Shown: piece after piece, positions 26,987 to 36,539 of the stretch
Position numbering within the stretch: position 1 is the first letter of the stretch
Layout: each line of letters starts with the position of its first letter
Assembly: GCA_020636225.1 (NCBI GenBank)
Contig: JACJYI010000003.1
Location: forward strand, 799,531 to 863,530
Direction of reading: 5' to 3'
Source: Lewinellaceae bacterium
GTDB lineage: Bacteria > Bacteroidota > Bacteroidia > Chitinophagales > Saprospiraceae
DNA length: 64,000 bases
Translations under genes and position numbers: made by a program
Notes under the pieces: model-generated
What the model was told of the DNA's origin: nothing
Databases searched by the model: none
Seen by the model: only the letters and a program-made list of their open reading frames with translations

Positions 26987-28363
26987 ATGAAAGGACTGAT
27001 CACAACTATCAAAAATATCTGGAAGATCAAGGAATTACGGGATCGCATCCTGTATACCCTTGCTCTCCTGTTTGTCTTCCGGTTAGGATCACATATCCTC
27101 CTTCCGGGGGTGATTCCAGGTGCCTTGAAGAATGCCATTGGTGGATCAGGAAATGCCAATGATCTGATCGGTCTGATCAATATCTTCACTGGCGGAGCAT
27201 TCAACAATTCAGCCATTCTGGCTCTGGGCGTGATGCCATACATCACCGCATCCATCATCATTCAGCTGTTGGGCTTTGCGGTGCCCTACTTCCAGCGCTT
27301 GCAGCAGAAGGAAGGAGAGTCCGGGCGTCGGAAACTGAACCAGTTGACCCGATTGCTGACCGTAGCGATCACCCTGGTCCAGGGTGGCGCTTATCTGACC
27401 TATCTGGCCAGTGTGAACGCGGTCGACCCGGGTCTGAGCCGCCAGGTATTCTTTATTGCCAATATCATCGTTCTCTCCGCCGGTACGGTCTTTTCCATGT
27501 GGCTGGGTGAGCGGATCACCGACAAGGGGATCGGAAACGGTATTTCCCTGTTGATCATGATCGGTATTATCGCAGCACTGCCATCTGCGCTGATCTTTGA
27601 ATTCCAGAATCGATTTGGGGCAGGTGGACTTCTGGTCTTCGCTATGGAGATCGTAGGTTTGTTTGCGATCGTTTTGGCTACGGTGGCTATCGTTCAGGCT
27701 GTCCGCCGGATCCCGGTGCAGTTTGCCAAGCGAATGGTCGGGCGTGAAGCGGGTAATATTCCTCAGGCAGGTGCCCGGGATTACATTCCTCTCAAGGTCA
27801 ATGCGGCCGGGGTCATGCCCATCATCTTTGCCCAGGCTATCATGTTCCTGCCTGCAACCATTGTCCAGTTTCTTTCTGGCAATGATGCAGAAGCCACGTC
27901 CAGCAGTCTGCTGCGTTCATTGAATGATTTTACCAGTCTGCCATATAACCTGCTGTATTTCATCCTGATCGTCGGATTTACCTATGTGTATACGGCGCTG
28001 CTGGTGAATCCACAACAATACTCGGAATATCTCAAGCGGCAGAATGCCTTTATTCCGGGGATCAAGCCAGGTAGCAGCACAGCCGAGTTCATCGACTCCG
28101 TAACGACCCGGATTACCCTTCCTGGTTCCATCTTCCTTGGGTTCATTGCCATCTTTCCCGCCATTGCGGCTGGATTCGGTGTCAACCAGGGGTTTGCGTT
28201 GTTCTTTGGGGGTACCTCCCTGTTGATCCTGGTCGGCGTTGTCCTGGATACCCTGCAGCAGATCGAGAGCTATCTGTTGATGCGGAAGTATGATGGTCTG
28301 GTCAAGGCAGGCAAGCTGAAAGGTCGGAGCGGAGGCATGCAGCCGATCGGCTCTCAGTTTTAA
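26987..28363 (+). CDS. secY: Protein translocase channel subunit SecY
   Basis: 458 residues with ten hydrophobic segments. Family marks: LRDRILYTLALLFVFRLGSH, GVMPYITASIIIQLLGFAVP, ERITDKGIGNGISLLIMIGI, the cytoplasmic loop RRIPVQFAKRMVGREAG and NAAGVMPIIFAQAIMFLPAT. It forms the inner-membrane Sec channel together with SecE and SecG, which are not in this window. Position after rplO is the standard one. Confidence 0.97.
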   Translation: MKGLITTIKNIWKIKELRDRILYTLALLFVFRLGSHILLPGVIPGALKNAIGGSGNANDLIGLINIFTGGAFNNSAILALGVMPYITASIIIQLLGFAVPYFQRLQQKEGESGRRKLNQLTRLLTVAITLVQGGAYLTYLASVNAVDPGLSRQVFFIANIIVLSAGTVFSMWLGERITDKGIGNGISLLIMIGIIAALPSALIFEFQNRFGAGGLLVFAMEIVGLFAIVLATVAIVQAVRRIPVQFAKRMVGREAGNIPQAGARDYIPLKVNAAGVMPIIFAQAIMFLPATIVQFLSGNDAEATSSSLLRSLNDFTSLPYNLLYFILIVGFTYVYTALLVNPQQYSEYLKRQNAFIPGIKPGSSTAEFIDSVTTRITLPGSIFLGFIAIFPAIAAGFGVNQGFALFFGGTSLLILVGVVLDTLQQIESYLLMRKYDGLVKAGKLKGRSGGMQPIGSQF

Positions 28364-28380
28364 GTCGGTGTAGGTCTGCG

Positions 28381-29202
28381 ATGATCTATTACAAGACGGA
28401 AGAAGAGATTGAATTGATCCGGCAAAGTTGTTTGCTGGTGTCCAGGACCCACCAACACGTGGCGTCTATACTCAGGCCCGGAATGACGGGGCTGCAAATT
28501 GACAAGGAAGCGGAAACGCTGATCCGAGACCATGGGGCAATCCCTGCTTTCAAGGGGTATCCTGGTGCCGGTGGGCCATTTCCCGGAACACTTTGTGTTT
28601 CGGTGAATGAGACCATCGTACACGGGATCCCGAACGATACACCGTTTCGTGAAGGCGATGTGCTGTCGATCGACTGCGGGGTGCTTTGGAACGGGTATTT
28701 TGGAGATGCTGCCTATACTTTCAAGTTGGGGGAGGTGGCTCCAGAAGTGGATGGCCTGTTGGCCATCACCCGGGAATGCCTGTACCGCGGTATTGCGGAA
28801 GCGCGTGTCGGGAACAGGATCGGCGATATCGGATTTGCTATCCAGGATCTCGCGGAGCGGCAGCATGGATATGGTGTGGTTCGCGAGTTAGTCGGTCACG
28901 GTGTGGGGAAAAGTCTCCACGAGGCTCCGGAAGTCCCGAATTACGGGAAACGGGGCCGCGGTCCTCTGATCAAGGAGGGCCTGGTGATCGCCATAGAGCC
29001 GATGATCAATCTGGGGGTTCGCCAGGTGCGCCAGTTGAATGACGGGTGGACGGTGATCACCAAGGATCGGAAGGTTTCAGCCCATTATGAACACACGATT
29101 GCGGTGGGCATCAATGGTCCAGAAATCCTCTCAGATCATCGAATGATCGAGGAGGCGATATCAAACAATCCGGAACTCTCGGAAGTCTCGGTAAAAAGTT
29201 AG
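28381..29202 (+). CDS. map: Methionine aminopeptidase type I
   Basis: 273 residues; a type I enzyme with no zinc-finger extension. Metal and substrate ligands are visible: VSVNETIVHGIP (His), LSIDCGVLWNGYFGDAAYTF (two Asp), ELVGHGVGKSLHEAPEVPNY (His), GLVIAIEPMINLG (Glu) and AHYEHTIAV (Glu). It removes the initiator Met from nascent proteins. It begins 17 bases after secY; adk, often found between them in other phyla, is absent. Confidence 0.95.
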   Translation: MIYYKTEEEIELIRQSCLLVSRTHQHVASILRPGMTGLQIDKEAETLIRDHGAIPAFKGYPGAGGPFPGTLCVSVNETIVHGIPNDTPFREGDVLSIDCGVLWNGYFGDAAYTFKLGEVAPEVDGLLAITRECLYRGIAEARVGNRIGDIGFAIQDLAERQHGYGVVRELVGHGVGKSLHEAPEVPNYGKRGRGPLIKEGLVIAIEPMINLGVRQVRQLNDGWTVITKDRKVSAHYEHTIAVGINGPEILSDHRMIEEAISNNPELSEVSVKS

Positions 29203-29226
29203 ATATTTGCACTCCCAAATTGAGGT

Positions 29227-29445
29227 ATGGCCAAAAAAGATTTGATAAAACTGGACGGGACCATTGAGGAATCACTTTCCAATGCAATGTTCCGCGTTCG
29301 ACTTGAAAATAACCATTTGATCCTGGCAACGATTTCGGGAAAGATGCGAATGCACTACATCCGAATTCTTCCAGGGGATAAAGTATCGGTGGAGATGTCG
29401 CCTTATGATCTAACCAGAGGGCGGATTGTCTATCGATATAAATAA
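29227..29445 (+). CDS. infA: Translation initiation factor IF-1
   Basis: 72 residues, a single S1/OB-fold domain: LIKLDGTIEESLSNAMFRVR, ILATISGKMRMHYIRILPGD and VEMSPYDLTRGRIVYRYK. IF-1 binds the A site of the 30S subunit during initiation. It starts 24 bases after map. Confidence 0.97.
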   Translation: MAKKDLIKLDGTIEESLSNAMFRVRLENNHLILATISGKMRMHYIRILPGDKVSVEMSPYDLTRGRIVYRYK

Positions 29446-29462
29446 CCGTAAAACGGCGACTG

Positions 29463-29579
29463 ATGAAAGTAAGGGCATCTATCAAAAAGCGTTCTGCCGA
29501 CTGCAAGATTGTACGTCGAGGCGGGAAACTTTATGTGATCAACAAGAAGAATCCAAGGTTCAAACAGCGGCAGGGTTGA
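29463..29579 (+). CDS. rpmJ: 50S ribosomal protein L36 (zinc-free form)
   Basis: 38 residues, read directly from the sequence. Pattern MKVRASIKKRSADCKIVRRG with C-terminal NPRFKQRQG. Of the four zinc ligands only one cysteine (Cys14) remains; the others are Ser, Asn and Phe, so this is the zinc-independent form. It lies between infA and rpsM as in most Bacteroidota. Confidence 0.95.
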   Translation: MKVRASIKKRSADCKIVRRGGKLYVINKKNPRFKQRQG

Positions 29580-29602
29580 TTCCCCGCCTTTAACGTCTTT
29601 AT

Positions 29603-29980
29603 ATGGCACGGATAGCAGGTGTTGATTTACCGAGAAACAAAAGAGGGGTCATTGGATTGACCTACATCTACGGTATTGGTCGTTCTACGGCCTCCAGGAT
29701 CCTGGCGGAAGCTGAGATCGATGAGAATATGAAGGTCCAGGAATGGTCGGATGAGAATGTCCGGGTCATCTCCGGGATCATTCAGGCCCAGTTCAGGGTG
29801 GAAGGTGAACTTCGTTCTGAAGTTCAGCTGAACATCAAGCGTCTGATGGATATTGCATCCTACAGAGGTTTGCGCCACCGGAAAGGCCTGCCCGTGAACG
29901 GTCAGCGGACCAAGACCAATGCGCGTACCCGGAAAGGAAAGCGGAAAACCGTGGCCAACAAGAAGAAAGTCACTAAATAA
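29603..29980 (+). CDS. rpsM: 30S ribosomal protein S13
   Basis: 125 residues: MARIAGVDLPRNKRGVIGLT, YIYGIGRSTASRILAEAEID, the IKRLMDIASYRGLRHRKGLP core and a basic tail RTKTNARTRKGKRKTVANKK. S13 contacts S19 and the P-site tRNA at the head. Confidence 0.97.
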   Translation: MARIAGVDLPRNKRGVIGLTYIYGIGRSTASRILAEAEIDENMKVQEWSDENVRVISGIIQAQFRVEGELRSEVQLNIKRLMDIASYRGLRHRKGLPVNGQRTKTNARTRKGKRKTVANKKKVTK

Positions 29981-29999
29981 TCCTTAGTCGTCCAAGATC

Positions 30000-30389
30000 A
30001 TGGCAAAAGCTACAAAGAAGGTCAAGAAGCGTAAAGTGAAAGTCGAGCCGGAAGGCATGGTTTTCATTCAGGCTACCTTTAATAATATCATCATTTCCGT
30101 CACCAACCGTCAGGGTCAGGTCGTTTCCTGGGCTTCTGCCGGTAAGGCTGGCTTCAAGGGCTCCAAGAAGAGCACCCCTTACGCTGCTCAGATGGCTGCC
30201 GGAAATGCTGCCCAAACGGCTGCAGATGCAGGAATGCGTCATGTGGAAGTATTCGTCAAAGGCCCTGGAGCCGGTCGTGAGGCGGCCATTCGCGGTATTG
30301 ATGGTGCCGGGCTTCGGGTGACACGGATCAAGGATATGACCCCGGTGCCTCACAATGGCTGTCGTCCTCCCAAGCGTCGCCGCGTCTAA
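30000..30389 (+). CDS. rpsK: 30S ribosomal protein S11
   Basis: 129 residues: FIQATFNNIIISVTNRQGQV, SSGKAGFKGSKKSTPYAAQ-like core (here SAGKAGFKGSKKSTPYAAQM) and RVTRIKDMTPVPHNGCRPPK. S11 lies on the platform near the mRNA exit. It is 19 bases after rpsM. Confidence 0.97.
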   Translation: MAKATKKVKKRKVKVEPEGMVFIQATFNNIIISVTNRQGQVVSWASAGKAGFKGSKKSTPYAAQMAAGNAAQTAADAGMRHVEVFVKGPGAGREAAIRGIDGAGLRVTRIKDMTPVPHNGCRPPKRRRV

Positions 30390-30422
30390 TTCATCTATTC
30401 GACTTTTAACACACAAGATATC

Positions 30423-31034
30423 ATGGCAAGATATACCGGGCCAGCTACGAAGAAAGCACGTGCATTTGGCGAACCGATCTTCGGTTATGACAAGGCATTT
30501 GAACGTCGGAAATATGGTCCTGGCCAGCATGGCCCGTCCCGTCGACGCAAGCAGAAGTCTGAATACGCCAATCAGCTGATGGAAAAGCAGAAGGCCAAGT
30601 ATACCTACGGTGTACTGGAGCGCCAGTTCCGTAAGACCTTCGATATGGCCACCAAGCAGAAAGGCGTTACGGGTGAAGTATTGTTGCAGCTTCTGGAAGC
30701 CCGCCTGGATAATACGGTCCATCGCCTCGGTCTTTCTCCCACCCGTCGTGGTGCCCGACAGCTGGTGTCGCATAAGCATATCATGGTGAATGGAGTGGTC
30801 ACGAACATCCCGTCCTTCCAGCTTCGGCCGGGTGATGTGGTCCAGGTGCGAGGCAAGTCAAAGAGCCTGGAAGTCATCCAGAACAACGCCAAGTCCAAGG
30901 ATGATTCTCGCAGATTCCCCTGGTTGGAGTGGAACCCTGACAAACTTGAAGGGAAGTTCCTCGAATATCCGAGCAGGGAAGCGATCCCGGAGAAGATCAA
31001 TGAGCAGCTCATTGTCGAATTGTATTCCAAGTAA
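30423..31034 (+). CDS. rpsD: 30S ribosomal protein S4
   Basis: 203 residues: ARYTGPATKKARAFGEPIFG, EYANQLMEKQKAKYTYGVLE, LEARLDNTVHRLGLSPTRRG and an S4 RNA-binding domain (QLVSHKHIMVNGVVTNIPSF). It lacks the N-terminal zinc site. S4 nucleates 30S assembly. It ends with the standard EQLIVELYSK. Confidence 0.97.
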   Translation: MARYTGPATKKARAFGEPIFGYDKAFERRKYGPGQHGPSRRRKQKSEYANQLMEKQKAKYTYGVLERQFRKTFDMATKQKGVTGEVLLQLLEARLDNTVHRLGLSPTRRGARQLVSHKHIMVNGVVTNIPSFQLRPGDVVQVRGKSKSLEVIQNNAKSKDDSRRFPWLEWNPDKLEGKFLEYPSREAIPEKINEQLIVELYSK

Positions 31035-31120
31035 TCACGACCGATATTGGAGGGACCGCGAAAGCAGTCCTTCCGCATTTGTAGCCTTCGATTTTTCCCC
31101 CTTAACCCTCAGGTGATCAT

Positions 31121-32119
31121 ATGAGCATTCTTGAGTTTCAACAACCCGATAAAATCATCCTTCAGAAGGCAAACGACTTCGAAGGTGTTTTCGAATTCAA
31201 GCCCCTTGAGCCTGGCTTTGGCCAGACCATCGGGAATTCTATCCGCCGAGTACTCCTGTCTTCCCTGGAGGGATATGCTATTTCGGCGATCCGGATCGGT
31301 GGTGTCGATCACGAATTCTCCACCATCAAGGGTGTCGTCGAAGATGTGATCGAGATCGTACTGAACCTGAAGCAGATCCGTCTGAAGCAGGTCATCGAGG
31401 ATGAGCAGGTCTCCTCCGAGAAGATCTATCTGACCATCAGTGGTCGGGAGCAGTTCAAGGCTGGTGATATCGAAGAATTCACCAATGTCTTCAAGATCAT
31501 GAATCCGGATCTGGTGATTTGCAACATGGAATCGTTTGTGACACTGGAGATCGAACTGACCATTACCAAAGGCCGCGGGTATGTCCCGGCTGATGAGAAT
31601 ATGGATAAGGATGCAGCGATCGGCGTTCTGCCAGTCGATGCCATTTACACCCCGATCAAGAATGTCTCCTACCAGGTGTCCAATACCCGGGTGGGACAGC
31701 GGACGGACTATGAGATGCTCACGCTGAACGTCAAGACAGATGGTACGATTCATCCGGAAGATGCCGTGAAGGATGCCGCCAAGATCCTGATCCAGCACCT
31801 GATGCTCATCAGCGATGAGAACATTACGTTCGACGAAAGTGGCAAGAGCGAAGACAAGGTTGTTGACGAACACGTGCTCCACATGCGCAAGCTGTTGAAG
31901 ACCTCCCTGGAGGATCTTGAGCTCTCTGTTCGCGCCTACAACTGTCTGAAGGCTGCAAAGATCAATACACTGGCCGAGTTGGTCCAGTATGACATGCACG
32001 AGCTGCTCAAGTTCAGGAACTTCGGCAAGAAGTCTCTGGTCGAGATCGAAGAATTGCTCCAGGACAAAGGCCTGACCTTTGGCATGGAAATTTCAAAGTA
32101 TAAACTGGACGAAGAATAG
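31121..32119 (+). CDS. rpoA: RNA polymerase alpha subunit
   Basis: 332 residues: N-terminal assembly domain (FKPLEPGFGQTIGNSIRRVL, VDHEFSTIKGVVEDVIEIVL) and a C-terminal helix-hairpin domain (LELSVRAYNCLKAAKINTLA, ELLKFRNFGKKSLVEIEELL). Both domains needed for assembly and for UP-element/activator contact are intact. It follows rpsD after 86 bases, the usual alpha-operon position. Confidence 0.98.
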   Translation: MSILEFQQPDKIILQKANDFEGVFEFKPLEPGFGQTIGNSIRRVLLSSLEGYAISAIRIGGVDHEFSTIKGVVEDVIEIVLNLKQIRLKQVIEDEQVSSEKIYLTISGREQFKAGDIEEFTNVFKIMNPDLVICNMESFVTLEIELTITKGRGYVPADENMDKDAAIGVLPVDAIYTPIKNVSYQVSNTRVGQRTDYEMLTLNVKTDGTIHPEDAVKDAAKILIQHLMLISDENITFDESGKSEDKVVDEHVLHMRKLLKTSLEDLELSVRAYNCLKAAKINTLAELVQYDMHELLKFRNFGKKSLVEIEELLQDKGLTFGMEISKYKLDEE

Positions 32120-32195
32120 GTCCTGATCATTCACCTGCAATAATTGTTTGAGTCCCCGGACTCCGATGTTGCGATGTTAACCCTAATTATCCATC

Positions 32196-32705
32196 ATGAG
32201 ACACGGTAAGAAAAACAACCACCTGGGCCGCAAGGAAGGCCACCGGAAAGCGTTATTGAAGAACCTCAGCATTGCCTTGATCACGCACAAGCGGATCAAT
32301 ACGACGTTGGCCAAGGCCAAGGTATTGCGGGTGCATCTCGAACCTTTGATCACGAAGTCAAAGTCCAATACCATGCACAATCGTCGGGTGGTCTTCTCCT
32401 ATCTTCAGGACAAGGAGGCGATCAAGGAGCTTTTTGGCCCTATTGCCGAGAAGGTTGCCGATCGTCCTGGTGGATACCTGCGCATCATCAAGACCGGCTT
32501 TCGCCGTGGTGATGGTGCCGAGATGGGTATGATCGAGTTTGTCGATTTCAACACCACCTATGTCAAGCCAGGTGCGGATGGCGAAGCCAAGAAGAAGCGC
32601 ACACGTCGGGGAGGCAAGAAGGCGGATACGTCTGCCGTAGCAGCAACTTCCGGAGCTCCGGTAGCGACCAAATCAAATGAGACAGCTTCTTCTGAGGAGG
32701 AGTAA
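32196..32705 (+). CDS. rplQ: 50S ribosomal protein L17 with acidic/low-complexity tail
   Basis: 169 residues. The first 115 are ordinary L17 (MRHGKKNNHLGRKEGHRKAL, SIALITHKRINTTLAKAKVL, GGYLRIIKTGFRRGDGAEMG). The last 45 form a low-complexity tail, first basic (KKKRTRRGGKK) then Ser/Thr/Ala rich ending SSEEE. Such tails are seen in several Bacteroidota L17 proteins. It is the last gene of the operon. Confidence 0.97.
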   Translation: MRHGKKNNHLGRKEGHRKALLKNLSIALITHKRINTTLAKAKVLRVHLEPLITKSKSNTMHNRRVVFSYLQDKEAIKELFGPIAEKVADRPGGYLRIIKTGFRRGDGAEMGMIEFVDFNTTYVKPGADGEAKKKRTRRGGKKADTSAVAATSGAPVATKSNETASSEEE

Positions 32706-32728
32706 GCTCTTGCAGCGATACGAATAGC

Positions 32729-32764
32729 AAAGGGCCGGATCCAAGTGGATCCGGCCCTTTTTCA
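32729..32764 (+). terminator. Rho-independent terminator of the ribosomal operon
   Basis: A perfect 14-bp stem (AAAGGGCCGGATCC at 32729-32742, pairing with GGATCCGGCCCTTT at 32747-32760), a 4-base loop (AAGT) and a T-run. It lies 24 bases after the rplQ stop. The A-run at the start of the stem could let it work for the convergent DUF5686 gene too. Confidence 0.92.
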
Positions 32765-32779
32765 TTTCTGGTGTCCGGG

Positions 32780-35317
32780 CTAGAATTCTACTGCAAAGGA
32801 ACCCTTGATGCCATATTCGGCTACTCCGGGGTGGTCGAGATAGCTGAACCGACGGATCACATCGATCCGGATGATCTTGAAGATATTGCTGATGCCGATG
32901 CTGGCCTCGACATAGGGCTGATTGTTCAGGGTATAGGTCAGGGGTGTCCCATCTTCCTGGCGAGGGAATTGCAGGATCCTGGGATCAGTCGTGCTGCGAT
33001 TGGCGGCACTGATCCCTCCATAAAGGACCTTGACCGCCAGCACCTCCCGCAAATGGAGCCTTTTGATGAGCGGGATCTTGTTCACAAAGAATCCATTGAA
33101 ATATTGGTTGACGGTCAGGGCGATGTAGTGGTCGCTGACAAACTCCAGAAAGTTCATCATGTTGTAGTTCGCACTCTGGTAGAAGTAACTTTGATTGGCA
33201 CGATGGACGACCAGAAACGGGTAGGGGATGCGACCGAACATGGCACCAGCTTCCAGAATGGTGGAATTGTATCCGAATGGTGGCACATTGGTGAATTTCT
33301 GCAGCAGGATGCCGATATCGTCATAGTCAAACTGGCCGCCGGGAATATTGGCAAATGAATGGGCATAGCGAACCTGGCCGATGAAGCGGTAGGAGATGCG
33401 GGATCGCCCCCCTCCTGCACCCTGGTAGATGTTTTCTCCCGGGGCATATCTCAGCAGGACCACGCCACGCATCGACTGGAGATTGGCCGGGGGAGAGGAA
33501 CTGCCATCGGCGGGAAGGAAGGTCAGGGCCCCGGCGGGTTCCAGGGTTTCCTGTTCCAGGCCAACCTGGAAGGAGAATTGGTTCTTGAATTCTCGTTCAT
33601 ACGTCAATTTGGCCAGGCGGGTATACAGCAGTCGGTCATTCGCCCCCCGGGTGATGGAAGTTCCCAGTGTGTTGTTGAGGTTCTGGTTCTGCCCTGGCAG
33701 GGACAGTCGTTCTTCGTAAGAACCGGTCACCCGATTCAAGGGAAACCGGTGGTAGGCAGTCTTTCCCGTCGCTATCGCAAAATTGCCTCCGAACTTCCAG
33801 CGTCGATCACCAAACCCGTAACTGGCCGTTCCTCCTACTTGCCAGCGTTCGCTCAGGGTAGGGCGTGTCCTGCCGGAAAGGCGCAACCGGATGTTCTCGA
33901 CATCATTGATGGCCAGGAAGGTCGGCAGGGGGCCGATCTCCACCCCGGGCGCGACATCAACGTATCCTCCGGCCAGTAAGCGTCCCAACTTGGTCATGCG
34001 AATGAACCAGGGCATATGGATCAGGCTATCCATGTTCTTGTATGCCCGGGCTTCCGGAATGGTCAGAGCGATCCCGTTCTGCGACCAGTACAAGCTGTCC
34101 GTGGCTTTTTCTTCCGGATGGGGAACAGCTAGCGCCGGCCGGTTGGTAAACAAGGCGGGGTCATCCGGCAACGGTTCATTGATGCGGATCTTCCGGTGAT
34201 CGACAAATCGCTGACTGAACACACCGGTGCCTTTATCCGTAATGCCGAAATACATCCTGAAATCCTCCTGGGCAATCACATACATGCCGTTGGGCTGACG
34301 TTCATAATGTTGCTCTACGGTCAGATGTTGAACCCAGTTGAGGTTGGCCTGGGGGTTGATGGTGAACCGGATCCCGGTGACGGGGTAGGTACTGTCCAGG
34401 GCAACATACAGCTCGCCCTGGAGATACATGTCATATTTGTTGCGGGGATAGAACTCCAGCTTCACGATTTTCTGGCCATTCTGTTCGAGGGTGTCCACTG
34501 GATAGTACCGGTAGAGCAGAGGGGCTGTATTGGAGATCGGACTGGGGAACTTGTTGGTCAGGAGCAAGATATTGGGTTCATAGATGTCGATAGGCTGGTA
34601 CAGGTATTGTACCCCCTTGTCGATACCCTCATCATCCAGAAATCCCTTGAATCGAACTGACTTGGTGGCCTGGGTGATCTTCTGTTGCTCGGAAGGCGGG
34701 TCCTGGCTGTAATAGTCATAGATATTCTCCTGGACGAACAGGGGGACGACATCGATATCTTCGATCTTGTTGGAGTCCACATTCTCCCACAAAAACCGGA
34801 TCTTCCTGAAGATCCGCCGATTGATGGTTCGCTGGGGGATGTTACCAAATCCGATCACCACCTTTTCGTATTGTTCTTCCTGGTAGGTTGGCAGGTTGGC
34901 CACCCGGTTCTTGTCGCGGTTGTCTACCACCAGCCGGATCAACTCGACCGCAGGATTGTCCCGGTTCGAATATCGCTTTGGTCGGACGGTCACTTCCTGC
35001 ATTTCATAGATCGCAGGACGCAACCGCACGTCATGGACCTGTCGTTGCTCTTTTCCCAGGCGGACCTCCGAAGGGGAATATCCGATAGCTTCAATGCGGA
35101 TGAAGGGATATGGCTTGTTGAGCTTGAAGGAATAACGACCGTCCGCATCCGTAGTGGTGGCCTCCTCGGCGTTGCCGGCAACAACGGTGGCAAATGGGAC
35201 TGGTTCGGCTGTTTCACTATCGGTGACCGTACCCGTGATGAGCCATTGGGCTTGTCCCGTGAAGGGAAGTGCCAGGCTGAACAAGAGGAGAAGTCGAACG
35301 AAAGGAATTCCTGGCAT
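32780..35317 (-). CDS. DUF5686-type outer-membrane protein with carboxypeptidase-like regulatory domain
   Basis: About 845 residues from the ATG at 35317, which gives a clean signal peptide (VRLLLLFSLALPFTGQAQ); the longer frame to 35356 is less likely. After the signal comes a carboxypeptidase-regulatory-like (CarboxypepD_reg) domain of about 90 residues (LITGTVTDSETAEPVPFATV, DADGRYSFKL). Next are the conserved DUF5686 region (AVELIRLVVDNRDKNRVANL, YQEEQYEKVV) and a long beta-rich C-terminal half ending IKGSFAVEF, where alternating strands and the terminal Phe suggest a beta-barrel. Surface or TonB-like outer-membrane location is inferred; the family has no established function. It is convergent with the ribosomal operon. 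Confidence 0.8.
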   Translation of the reverse strand: MPGIPFVRLLLLFSLALPFTGQAQWLITGTVTDSETAEPVPFATVVAGNAEEATTTDADGRYSFKLNKPYPFIRIEAIGYSPSEVRLGKEQRQVHDVRLRPAIYEMQEVTVRPKRYSNRDNPAVELIRLVVDNRDKNRVANLPTYQEEQYEKVVIGFGNIPQRTINRRIFRKIRFLWENVDSNKIEDIDVVPLFVQENIYDYYSQDPPSEQQKITQATKSVRFKGFLDDEGIDKGVQYLYQPIDIYEPNILLLTNKFPSPISNTAPLLYRYYPVDTLEQNGQKIVKLEFYPRNKYDMYLQGELYVALDSTYPVTGIRFTINPQANLNWVQHLTVEQHYERQPNGMYVIAQEDFRMYFGITDKGTGVFSQRFVDHRKIRINEPLPDDPALFTNRPALAVPHPEEKATDSLYWSQNGIALTIPEARAYKNMDSLIHMPWFIRMTKLGRLLAGGYVDVAPGVEIGPLPTFLAINDVENIRLRLSGRTRPTLSERWQVGGTASYGFGDRRWKFGGNFAIATGKTAYHRFPLNRVTGSYEERLSLPGQNQNLNNTLGTSITRGANDRLLYTRLAKLTYEREFKNQFSFQVGLEQETLEPAGALTFLPADGSSSPPANLQSMRGVVLLRYAPGENIYQGAGGGRSRISYRFIGQVRYAHSFANIPGGQFDYDDIGILLQKFTNVPPFGYNSTILEAGAMFGRIPYPFLVVHRANQSYFYQSANYNMMNFLEFVSDHYIALTVNQYFNGFFVNKIPLIKRLHLREVLAVKVLYGGISAANRSTTDPRILQFPRQEDGTPLTYTLNNQPYVEASIGISNIFKIIRIDVIRRFSYLDHPGVAEYGIKGSFAVEF

Positions 35318-35365
35318 TGAAACGAATGTTGTTCGGAAACAGCAGTAAACGAGCATTGGCGGGCC

Positions 35366-35396
35366 GCAAGATAGGGTGTTTGGTCATATGGACGAA
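35366..35396 (-). promoter_or_regulatory. Weak candidate promoter for the DUF5686 gene
   Basis: On the minus strand TTCG-N19-TATCTTGC (35396 to 35366) deviates by one base in each half from the Bacteroidota consensus and lies about 50 bases before the chosen start codon at 35317. The spacing is right, but the match is imperfect. Confidence 0.35.
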
Positions 35397-35468
35397 TCCA
35401 TAACATCACGGCCGGAGTGCATGGTGGGCAGTCTCTACGCAAGATGTGTAACGTTCATTTGACCTGTG

Positions 35469-36539
35469 CTATTTTTTGCGTTGGATGCTGTTTTCGGTCA
35501 AGTTTCGAACCTGGTCGGAAATGCAGGAGATCAATTCACCGAAATCGTTTTGGGTGATCGTCTTGCGGCTGTTCAGACACGCCTCAGTTCGCTGGAAATA
35601 GGGCCAGCGGACGGTAATGTTCAATTCAAAGGCATCTTTGAGATGTCTGGCAGGCTTTTCCAATGGATAGGCAATGGAGCTTTCGTTATCCTCGATCAGG
35701 CGCCAGGGCAAAAGGATATCATCGGTTTCCACGTAGCGACTGAGCAGGATCTTTCGCGAAGGCAGGGGGTGGCTGTTGGACCACCAGATGCCTTCGACCT
35801 TCTTCATCGCCAGGTAGGTATCGTTGGCAGTTTCCACGGCTCCCAGTGAGTCCAACATGGATGAAATCAAAGTCGTCATCGCTTCGTTATACGGCAGGTC
35901 GCTTTGGATGGCTCTCATGCCCAGATGAACACCCATCAGATTGGAATACAAATCTTCCGGCGAGAAGCTGGAATACCGTTCGGGGATCAACGGGAGATAG
36001 CTGATCCCGAACCAGGAAGCAATTTCATGCCAGACAGAAATTTCATAGGCAATCAGTCCCGCAAGTTCAACGGTTGAATGCTGGTCCAAAGTCGAAGGAA
36101 GGTGAAGCGTCAATGTCTTCTCTCCGCCTTCGATGCCCAGGTCATATGCAATCCCATCACTTGTGCTGTCCCTGGCGGTGATCAGGTTGTACAGATAGCC
36201 TGTCCAGTCGGCGATGTCTCTCAGATGAGCCACATCGATGAAACCGCCGCGGGTGGTATAGATGATGCCATTGCCTTCATTTCGGTTTCCCAGATACTGA
36301 TGTTGGCCGAGTTCATGTTTCGAGATGATATCTGTCCTTCTGAGAAAGGGGATGAAGCCGAGTCTGAGATCGGTTCCAAAGACACAGCAACTCCGGATGA
36401 TCTTGGACGGGTGATGGTTGAGTTTGTTGTGGTCCAGATCAGGGGGCCTGGCCATCAACACATGGCCCGGCTGCCCGGCAAGCAAAGCTATCAGGCATGC
36501 TGTGTAGATCAGGAAAGAAAAATGTCCGGAACTCATCAT
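35469..36539 (-). CDS. DUF4056-like secreted protein
   Basis: 356 residues with an N-terminal signal-like segment (FSFLIYTACLIALLAGQPGH). The middle contains a pattern I associate with DUF4056: IIYTTRGGFIDVAHLRDIAD, LIAYEISVWHEIASWFG and RYSSFSPEDLYSNLMGVHLG, with conserved His and Glu residues that could be catalytic or metal-binding (H..D, WHE). Function is unknown. It starts inside the stop of the preceding gene (ATGA overlap at 36536-36539), so the two are translationally coupled. The family name is from memory of the motif, not from a search. Confidence 0.6.
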   Translation of the reverse strand: MMSSGHFSFLIYTACLIALLAGQPGHVLMARPPDLDHNKLNHHPSKIIRSCCVFGTDLRLGFIPFLRRTDIISKHELGQHQYLGNRNEGNGIIYTTRGGFIDVAHLRDIADWTGYLYNLITARDSTSDGIAYDLGIEGGEKTLTLHLPSTLDQHSTVELAGLIAYEISVWHEIASWFGISYLPLIPERYSSFSPEDLYSNLMGVHLGMRAIQSDLPYNEAMTTLISSMLDSLGAVETANDTYLAMKKVEGIWWSNSHPLPSRKILLSRYVETDDILLPWRLIEDNESSIAYPLEKPARHLKDAFELNITVRWPYFQRTEACLNSRKTITQNDFGELISCISDQVRNLTENSIQRKK